From Schistocerca nitens (taxonomy: Eukaryota; Arthropoda; Insecta; Orthoptera; Acrididae), in NCBI RefSeq assembly GCF_023898315.1, contig NC_064614.1, positions 704,678,720 through 704,742,719 on the forward strand: DNA of 64,000 bases. Direction: 5' to 3'. Position numbers and translations under genes: made by a program. Each line of letters starts with the position of its first letter. Position 1 is the stretch's first letter. The notes under the pieces were generated by a model. It worked only from the letters and a program-made list of their open reading frames with translations, was not told where the DNA came from and searched no databases. Positions 56,750-64,000 of this stretch are shown here, in pieces.

Positions 56750-58166
56750 AGAACTACTGACAGCCTTGGGAGAGACAGCCCTGACAAAACTCTACCATCT
56801 GGTGAGCAAGATGTATGAAACAAGCGAAATACCCTCAGACTTCAAGAAGAATATAATAATTCCAATCCCAAAGAAAGCAGGTGTTGACAGATGTGAAAAT
56901 TACCGAACTATCAGTTTAATAAGTCACAGCTGCAAAATACTAACACGAATTCTTTACAGACAAATGGAAAAACGAGCAGAAGCCAACCTCGGGGAAGATC
57001 AGTTTGGATTCCGTAGAAACACTGGAACACATGAGGCAATACTGACCTTACGACTTATCTTAGAAGAAAGATTAAGGAAAGGCAAACTTACGTTTCTAGC
57101 ATTTGTAGACTTAGAGAAAGCTTTTGACAATGTTGACTGGAATACTCTCTTTCAAATTCTGAAGGTGGCAGGGGTAAAATACAGGGAGCGAAAGGCTATT
57201 TACAATTTGTACAGAAACCAGATGGCAGTTATAAGCGTCGAGGGACATGAAAGGGAAGCAGTGGTTGGGAAGGGAGTAAGACAGGGTTGTAGCCTCTCCC
57301 CGATGTTGTTCAATCTGTATATTGAGCAAGCAGTAAAGGAAACAAAAGAAAAATTCGGAGTAGGTATTAAAATCCATGGAGAAGAAATAAAAACCTTGAG
57401 GTTCGCCGATGACATTGTAATTCTGTCAGAGTCAGCAAAGGTCTTGGAAGAGCAGTTGAATGGAATGGACAGTGTCTTGAGTGGAGGATGTAAGATGAAC
57501 ATCAACAAAAGCAAAACGAGGATAATGGAATGTAGTCGAATTAAGTCGGGTGATGCTGAGAGAATTAGATTAGGAAATGAGACACTTAAAGTAGTAAAGG
57601 AGTTTTGCTATTTGGGGAGCAAAATAACTGATGATGGTCGAAGTAGAGAGGGTATAAAATGTAGAGTGGCAATGGCAAGGAAAGCGTTTCTGAAGAAGAA
57701 AAATTTGTTAACATCGATTATAGATTTAAGTGTCAGGAAGTCATTTCTGAAAGTATTTGTATGGAGTGTAGCCATGTATGGAAGTGAAACATGGACGATA
57801 AATAGTTTGGACAAGAAGAGAATAGAAGCTTTCGAAATGCGGTGCTACAGAAGAATGCTGAAGATTAGATGGGTGGATCACAGAACTAATGAGGAAGTAT
57901 TGAATAGGATTGGGGAGAAGAGAAGTTTGTGGCACAACTTGACCAGAAGACAGGATCGGTTGGTAGGAAATGTTCTGAGGCATCAAGGGATCACCAATTT
58001 AGTATTGGAGGGCAGCGTGGAGGGTAAAAATCGTAGAGGGAGACCAAGAGATGAATACACTAAGCAGATTCAGAAGGATGTAGGTTGCAGTAGGTACTGG
58101 GAGTACCTACTGCTTGCACAGGATAGAGTAGCACGGAGAGCTGCATCAAACCAGTCTCAGGACTGA
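56735..58166 (+). pseudogene. RTE ORF, reverse transcriptase half (466-codon open frame)
   Basis: From about 56735 the frame reads through to TGA at 58164-58166. Motifs: IIIPIPKKAGVDRCENYRTI, LGEDQFGFRRNTG, FVDLEKAFDNVDW, GVRQGCSLSPMLFNLYIEQA, LRFADDIVILSES (catalytic FADD, about 57400), EFCYLGSKIT, VAMYGSETW and the C-terminal RRMLKIRWVDHRTNEEVLNR, EGKNRRGRPRDEYTKQ. All blocks are intact, and the upstream lesions are a single stop and a single frameshift, so the element was active recently by this evidence. Confidence 0.92.
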
Positions 58167-58179
58167 AGACCACAACAAC

Positions 58180-58190
58180 AATAATTTTTA
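58180..58190. repeat. 11-bp target duplication of RTE LINE, right
   Basis: Second copy of aataattttta, directly after the cacaacaacaa tail. Confidence 0.85.
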
Positions 58191-58316
58191 AGAATTTTCT
58201 TCACAGTTTTAGTTTCATAACTACAATTTTATGTAACAAAATTGAAATTCAAAATGTTCACCACATAATCCAAAAATGATTACATCCAATGCAAGGATGT
58301 TACAATCGCTACTTAC

Positions 58317-58352
58317 CATTAACTGTTCTTTCAGCTGTGTGGAACCCATGAC
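58317..58352 (-). CDS. Candidate domino micro-exon (36 nt)
   Basis: Minus strand: a long pyrimidine tract with tcattacag acceptor, 36 bases and a perfect gtaagt donor. In the phase that joins the 54690-54650 candidate it reads HGFHTAERTVN with the next codon split G|GT. No motif is identifiable in 11-12 residues. The splice signals are the best of any non-assigned segment on this strand, but the link to domino is inference. Confidence 0.42.
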
Positions 58353-59470
58353 CTGTAATGATTACAAAAGAGATAAGAGGAAAAATAAAAAAAACATAAT
58401 CATCTTTCAAAAAGTAGTAAACTTTTGATTTAAGTACAAGTATCTACCATTGGATTTACATCCACCATTTTTAGGAGAAACGCACCTGAGGTTAAACAAA
58501 GTTTATGTTAAAACTAATTTCTGAGAGAGAACTTTCATTAGTGATCTAAAAACCTCTGTTACTGCCATGAGCCTCCCTGATTTCAGTGTAACATGTTTTT
58601 TCTTCCGACAAAATATGAAAGTTGTATGTGACAACACTAAGCAGATCCCTCTGATCTTGAGGTCTGAATGACCTGTCTTTGTTTTTCAACTTTTCCCCAA
58701 TCTATTCCTCTCTCACTGTTGAGGAAGGAATTATCAGTTACAAGAGCTACGATAGTGTATCTACTTTTTTTGTGTCAGTTGGCAGTACGACATTTACTCC
58801 TGATGGTAAGTATACTGGCCAACAAGTCTGTTTCACTAGCTTATAACAATAATTGTTAAGTGTTAACAATGATTGTTAACTGAATGTGTGTTTTTGATAG
58901 CAAAAGTAGAAATATTAAAAAAGAAATTGTGACACTAGTGATAAGATACTTTCCTCAAAATATGGGTTGTCTAAAGACTGGCAGTGAAGATGTTCACAAT
59001 ATAGCCACTACATGTTAAGTCAGATGATGGACAATCAAGTCTTGGAGAAAAATTGAAGGATTCACGGAATCATGTTTTTGTGGAACATAACAACATTCTG
59101 ATAATGTTCTGATCTGCATCCCTCATAGATATTGAATCATATTTTTCTACAGTCTGAAGGTTACTCCATAATTAATCTGTTTCTAACATTTCCAAAATTA
59201 AAACAAAAATAAAAAATAAATATTTCTTATGGGCATAATAGTCAGCAAAATAAAAAAGGAATCGACTAACTTAAAACAAGTTGCTACATAAAATCAATTT
59301 ATATTGTTTCCTTTCTATGGTCAAGTCTCATATAAACTCACTAAACTTCTCAAAAAAAAAACATTACATACTCATTACATATAAATCTCAACTTCACTAT
59401 TAAGTCTTTTTATGCATGATATTAATATAATACAAAACTTATACCATAACAGTGGCATACATAAAATTGA
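58353..59470. other. No gene seen
   Basis: AT-rich, probably intronic; no motif recognised. Confidence 0.5.
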
Positions 59471-59710
59471 CTATTCTGATTGAAACAGCCAGCTACATTG
59501 GACAAGCAAGAAGAAACTTTAAAACACACTACAAAGAACACATGGAACTAAAAAGAATGAACTTATGAAATAACTCCACTTTTGCAGCTCAGTTCATACA
59601 AGAGGAACACTGCACAATATAGAAAACAAACTAATACTACTTCATAAAATGAATAAAGGATATTTTATGAACATTTTTGGAAAAGAAATAGAAATTATGC
59701 CTAGCTAGAA
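59471..59710 (+). pseudogene. Penelope-like GIY-YIG endonuclease fragment
   Basis: TASYIGQARRNFKTHYKEHM (from about 59488) is the YIGQTxRxFKxRxKEH block of PLE GIY-YIG endonucleases, with the Arg of the R-x3-EH pair changed to His. STFAAQFIQEEHCTI and then, one frame over, NKLILLHKMNKGYFMNIFGK are the subsequent blocks. Two stops and a frameshift. No reverse transcriptase is found upstream, so this is an isolated relic of another PLE family than those at 1-7083 and 41.9 kb. Confidence 0.78.
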
Positions 59711-60644
59711 AATTCAAAAGAAAACATGCTCAATGAGCAATAAACACTTAAAAGCTCAGTTTCCTGACCATCTGCTGCCCCATTATTGATAAATTCTTTA
59801 AAATTACTCCACAAATTTGTAACTGTATCCAGATGGAATCTAGATGTTTATAAATATGCTCTGTAAGTAGTCCATGATGCATCAAAGTTATGCTATCATC
59901 CATCCTATGCTAAAATCCAAGCTATACCAACAACCTCTGCAGTTTCCTGTATTTCAGCTTTTGCAGACTAGGAATGTAAATGTGCACTTGACTTGGCTGC
60001 CCCATCCACTGCAACTATGTTGGACCTTTATTAGAAAGCTATTTTTAGCCTCTTCCTTATAGAATGTGCAAATTCGAATATGTTGAAACATAAACCCAAA
60101 CAATAATTGTAATGTAATTAGTTATACAGTCTTGAGACAACAATATTATTATGACATCATTAATTTTAAATATACCACTCTTTTACTTATATCTTTTCAA
60201 ACAGTTGCGGAGCACACGGAAATGCTAAAAACGTTGTTAGTTTCCATTTTCATCATGATGATTTACACACACAAAAGAATTATTGGATGGAACAGTAGTA
60301 TAAGTAACTTATGCTCATAATTTCCATAATCTTTCCAACAATATATGTTTTTAAAACTTTTAACATAGTCTTTTTTTGTGGGGGTGGTGGGGCATGACAC
60401 ACATGACGCAGATCAGTGGTGAATTTAACCCCAAAACCAATATTGCAATAGTGTAGAACTTACAAATTTCTAAAACAGGAAACATCTTCAGCTTACAGGT
60501 AAAAATGAAATGAAGGCTTATGATGAGATCTCATACAGGATTACATAATTCCCTACAAAAAAATAAGAAAACAGTTTCACAATTTATACAATTACCACAG
60601 ATGTACTGCTACAAAAATAGATGACCCTATGCACAAGTAGTAAC
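59711..60644. other. No gene seen
   Basis: AT-rich; no motif recognised. Confidence 0.55.
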
Positions 60645-60767
60645 ACTATGAAAAGGAATGTTGCTATTCACCATATAGCAGAGATATTGAGTTGCAGGTA
60701 GGCACAACAAAAGGCCTGTCACAAATAAAGCTTTTGGCCAGTAAGGTTTCAGTTGTCTGAGCTGCAG

Positions 60768-60811
<44 letters not shown>

Positions 60812-60930
60812 TCTAGTTCAGACAAAGGCCTTACTGGCTGAAAGCTTTATTTGTGACAATCTTGTTGTTGTAGGTATCTGCAACTCAGCATCTCCGCTAT
60901 ATGGTGAGTAGCAACTTTCTTTTTCATAAT
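60645..60930. repeat. Palindromic repeat unit 4 with central (TG)20
   Basis: The left arm (60650-60750: gctattcaccatatagcaga ... ggcacaacaa ... aataaagcttttggccagtaagg) is a good reverse complement of the right arm (60826-60920: ccttactggctgaaagcttta ... ttgttgtaggtatctgcaac ... tctccgctatatggtgagtagc). The loop holds (TG)20 at 60771-60810. Clearest example of the family. Confidence 0.85.
60771..60810. repeat. (TG)20 microsatellite
   Basis: Loop of palindromic unit 4. Confidence 0.96.
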
Positions 60931-61469
60931 CTGTTACATTCCATACTGGATTTTCCATTGTTTGATTTATGCACAAGCATTACTTTTTCTCTATTTGCTT
61001 TCTTTATATTCTCGTTTTCTTTCTTGTCTTCTTTCTTCTCCTGCTTTGCAATCAAGCTCACTTAATTATTCATTTTTGCAGTTTAGGCCTTTGCAGGAAG
61101 TTTACTTAGTCTTACAATACATTCTATATAGAAACAAGGACATTCGCCTTGTTGGTTTGAATGCTACAGAGGTTAATTACTTACAGATCTATTGGAGATT
61201 GTATAAATTGCCTTCTTTTGTAAAACCAAACGGAACTACCTTGGCTGGTTGACTTATGAGGGGAAATTTGTGTAAAATGTGATTTGGATTTTTCCATATA
61301 CATAAAGTTTTGGCTGAGGGAAAAATCATATTACGATCTGTACAAATATAGATATCCAATAATAAATCAATTAAAAGTTTTGGATTAGTAACAAATAATT
61401 TAAAGACCCGGACCAAAAACCATAAACAAATAAATCATAGATGATTTGTTGTTAAATCTCAACAGCTAA
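60931..61469. other. No supported gene
   Basis: A plus-strand stretch after an acceptor-like cattttTGCAG (61081) reads FRPLQEVYLVLQYILYRNKD and ends TTLAG stop at 61252; no family recognised. Confidence 0.4.
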
Positions 61470-61471
61470 TA

Positions 61472-62922
61472 CACACATAAAAAAAAGTTTTGCATCACCT
61501 GGGTTCCGAGAGTTCCAGAACCTGTACAGAAAATTGGAATAGAGATCAACATAAACATCATTTCTGCCCTTTTTATTGCTCATGAAAAACCACACATTGC
61601 ATGTTGTACCACCATACAGCAAGACCTTCGGAGGTGGTGATCCAGACTGCTGTACACATCGATACCTCTAATAGCCAGTAGCATGTCCTCTTGCGTTGAT
61701 GCATACTATCCCCAAGTTCATGAAGGCACTGTTGTTCCAGATTGTCCCACTCCTCAACGGCGATTCGGTAGATCCCTCAGAGTGGTTGGTGGGTCACGTC
61801 GTCCATAAACACCCCTTTTCAGTCAATCCCATGCATGTTCGATAGTGTTAATGTCTGTAGAACATGCTGGCCACTCTAGTTGAGCAATGTCGCAATGTCG
61901 TTATACTGAAGGAAGTCATTCACAAGATGTGCACGACGGGGGCGCGAATTGTCGTCCACCAAGATGAATGCCTCGCCAATATGCTGCTCATATGGCTGCA
62001 ATATCAGTCAGAGGATGACATTTACATATTGTCAGCTATTACGGCGCTTTCTATGAACACCAGTGGCATATGGTGGCCCAACATAATGCCACCCCAAAAC
62101 ATCAGGAAACCTCCACCTTGCTGCATTTGGTGGACAGTGTGTCTAAGGCCTTCAGCCTGACCAGGTTGCCTTGAAACACGTCTCCGACGATTGGCTAGTT
62201 GAAGGCATATGCAACACTCATAGGTGAAGAGAAAGCGATGCCAATCCTGAGCAGTCCATTCGGCATGTTCTTGGGCCCATCTCTACCATGCTGCATGGTG
62301 CCCTGGTTGCAAAGATGGACCTCACCATCGATATCAGGTGTGGAGTTGTCCATCATGCAGCCTACTGCGCACAGTTTGAGTCGTAACACGAAGTCCTGTG
62401 GCTACACAAAAAGCATTATTCAACACGGTGGCATTGCTGTCAGGTTTCCTCCAAGCCATAATCCATAGGTAGCAGTCACCCACTGCAATAGTAGCCCTTG
62501 GGTGGCCTGAGCGAGGCATGTCGCCAACAGTTCCTGTCTCTCTGTATCTCCTCCATGTCCAAACAACATTGCTTTGGTTCACTCTTAGACTCCTGAACAC
62601 TTCCCTTGTTGAGAGCCCTTCCTGGCATAAAGTAACAATGCGGACACAGTCAAACCATGATATTGACTGTCTAGGCATGGTTGAACTACAGACAACATGA
62701 GCCATGTATCTCCTCCTTGGTGGAATGACTGGAACTGATCAGCTGTCGGACCCCCTCCGTCTAATAGGCGCTGCTCAAGCATGGTTGTTTACATCTTTGG
62801 GCAAGTTTAGTGACATCTCTGAACAGTCAAAGGGAATGTGTCCGTGATACAATATCCTCAGTCAATGGCTGTCTTCAGGAGTTCTGGGAAGTGGGATGAT
62901 GCAAAACTTTTTTTGATGTGTG
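61472..62922 (-). mobile_element. Tc1-like DNA transposon with TIRs and TA duplication
   Basis: TIRs of about 28 clear bases: cacacataaaaaaaagtttt with gcatcacc at the left, and the inverted copy ggatgatgcaaaacttttttt with gatgtgtg at the right end (62922). TA lies directly outside both (61470-61471 and 62923-62924). The 1.45-kb interior codes a decayed Tc1 transposase on the minus strand. Intact ends and TA sites make the boundaries reliable. Confidence 0.9.
61550..62705 (-). pseudogene. Tc1-like transposase (degenerate)
   Basis: Start at ATG 62705 (MAHVVCSSTMPRQSISWFDC). The first 123 residues are an open helix-turn-helix region: RIVTLCQEGLSTREVFRSLR, TWRRYRETGTVGDMPRSGHP, TTQTVRSRLHDGQL. 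After a stop at 62334 the DDE part continues in broken frames: WTAQDWHRFLFTYE (WxxxDEs-like first Asp replaced), GGGFLMFWGGIML (V-W-GGI block), and no clear DxNPIE ending. The protein would cut and paste the element; this copy cannot. Confidence 0.83.
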
Positions 62923-63039
62923 TATTGGTGAAGGAACAGGATGACAACTGTGAAACAAGATACCATGGGGCAACACAGCCTGCTTCTGTCTTTAAAAAAC
63001 TGTTGCCTGTAGTGAGTATACTATCAGCCATAGGAACAC

Positions 63040-64000
63040 ACACCCAAAAAAAGCAAGCACAGTTCAGGCACGCACGACCACCAACTCCATCATTTCGGTT
63101 TGAAATGCAACATCATGTGGGATGCAAGCAGCAATCTGGAGGGGGTGGAGAAGGAGAAGACATAGTAGTGTATGGGTGGGGAGAGAGACAAACATTGTCT
63201 GGAAGTTGTGTGGCAGGGAGGGGAGGGGGGGGGGGGGGAGAGCCGAAAAAGGAGAGGACCGAAGAAAGATCGGTGGATGCGTTAGCAGAGGACTGCAAAT
63301 AAACAAGTTGGGAGATGAGAATGGGGAGGAGATAATAGGACAGAGGGATGGAAACTGTTGGGTGGAGGGTGTGGGGACAGTATATTCCCGTAGGTTGAGG
63401 CTGGGATAATTATGGGAGCAGAAAATGTGTTTAAGGAAACTCCCAGCTGCACAGTTCACAAAAGCTGGTGGTGGAGGGAAAGATCCAGATGGCTCAGGTA
63501 GTGAAGCACCTATGGTAATATACTGTCCCCACACCCTCTATCCAACAGTTTCCGCCCCCCTCTGTCCTATTATCTCCTCCCCATTCTCATCTTCCACCCT
63601 GTATATTTGCATCCCTCTGCTAATGCATCTGTCCATCTTTCCCCAGTCCTCTACTTTTTTGCTCCTTTTTTCCCCACCTCCCTGCCACACAACTGCTTGA
63701 CACTGCACCTGTTGGCAGTCTAGTCCCTGAACACTCCTCCAGGCAATGTTTGTCTCTCTCCCCACCTGCACACTACTATCCCTTCTCCTTCCCCACCCCC
63801 CTCCAGATCGCTACTTGCATCCCACATGATGTTGCATTCTGGGCCGAGATGCTGGAGTTGCGGTCGTGCATGCGTGAGGTGTGCTTACTTTTGTGCGTGT
63901 GTGTGCGCATGCATGTGTGTGTCATTTGTACTGACGAAGGCTCTGGCCAAAAGCTATGTGTGAGTGTCTTTTAATAGTGCCTGTCTGCAACATGACATGA
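63040..64000. repeat. Large palindromic repeat unit 5 (runs off the window)
   Basis: The left arm (63040-63430: gcaacatcatgtgggatgcaagc, then ggagaagac...cagacaaacattgt) is the reverse complement of the right arm (63530-63850: caatgtttgtctctctccc ... ccccctccag ... gcatcccacatgatgttgc). Arms have diverged, and a G-run differs. The right end (63930-64000) resembles the other units' ends (tgcctgtctgcaacatg...). It starts about 115 bp after the Tc1 element. Confidence 0.8.

Larger units (their letters stand above)
54894..58179 (+). mobile_element. Full-length, nearly intact RTE-type LINE
   Basis: 3,286 bp, with a C-run and G/C-rich leader at the 5' end, a single ORF region with endonuclease and reverse transcriptase, a short 3' UTR and a cacaacaacaa tail. 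The 11-bp duplication on both sides marks a complete, probably recent insertion. It serves as a reference for the truncated copy at 10866-17422, which is on the other strand. Only two coding lesions are obvious (see the ORF). Confidence 0.92.

Noticed and set aside
1..64000. CRISPR arrays, bacterial operons, riboswitches, functional tRNA or rRNA genes
   Set aside because: None seen. tRNA-like and 5S-like sequences are parts of SINEs flanked by target duplications.

Overview
The window looks like a piece of a very large, repeat-dense arthropod genome. The mix of elements fits an orthopteran (grasshopper/locust-like) insect: RTE, CR1/Jockey-like and I-type LINEs, Penelope-like elements (PLEs), a Mag-like Gypsy element, Tc1/mariner and Tigger DNA transposons, tRNA- and 5S-derived SINEs, and long microsatellites. 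The assignment to insects rests on these families and on long-intron host exons; species is inference. There are no bacterial operons, CRISPR arrays or rRNA operons.

The only confidently recognised host gene is on the minus strand: three exons (46949-46778, 35791-35547, 35421-35285) of a domino/EP400-type SWR1-family chromatin remodeller, covering the region just before and within its SANT domain. All splice sites are canonical and all phases agree. Two candidate micro-exons upstream (58352-58317 and 54690-54650) also keep phase. The TEs between about 35.8 and 58.3 kb therefore sit in its introns. The next downstream exon was not found and may lie outside the window.

Region by region. 1-7.5 kb: a PLE (reverse transcriptase then GIY-YIG endonuclease, plus strand) split by a full-length minus-strand I-type LINE (318-6437) with a 12-bp target duplication. 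7.67-9.96 kb: a decayed Tigger/pogo transposon carrying a tRNA-derived SINE. 10.1-10.7 kb: a decayed fragment of a repeat-associated hypothetical protein. 10.87-17.42 kb: a 5'-truncated RTE LINE (minus) split by a complete Gypsy element (11169-16003) with a 5-bp duplication. 18-20.5 kb: a palindromic repeat, a SINE-like fragment and a Tc1 relic. 20.5-28.5 kb: AT-rich DNA with no supported gene. 28.6-33.1 kb: a large palindromic repeat, microsatellites and a 5S-derived SINE. 35.3-46.9 kb: domino exons separated by an 11-kb intron holding mariner, LINE, PLE and microsatellite sequence. 47.1-53.7 kb: LINE relics, including a CR1/Jockey-like element that itself received a second LINE, a SINE and a palindromic repeat. 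54.9-58.2 kb: a nearly intact RTE LINE. 59.5 kb to the end: a PLE endonuclease relic, two more palindromic repeats and a Tc1 element.

The main unexplained pattern is a set of at least five palindromic (foldback) units, at 18.2, 28.6, 52.5, 60.6 and 63.0 kb. Their arms end in related sequences resembling each other and possibly PLE 3' tails, and several have a dinucleotide repeat near the centre or in an arm. The rest is best read as a record of successive nested insertions in a long-intron host gene.
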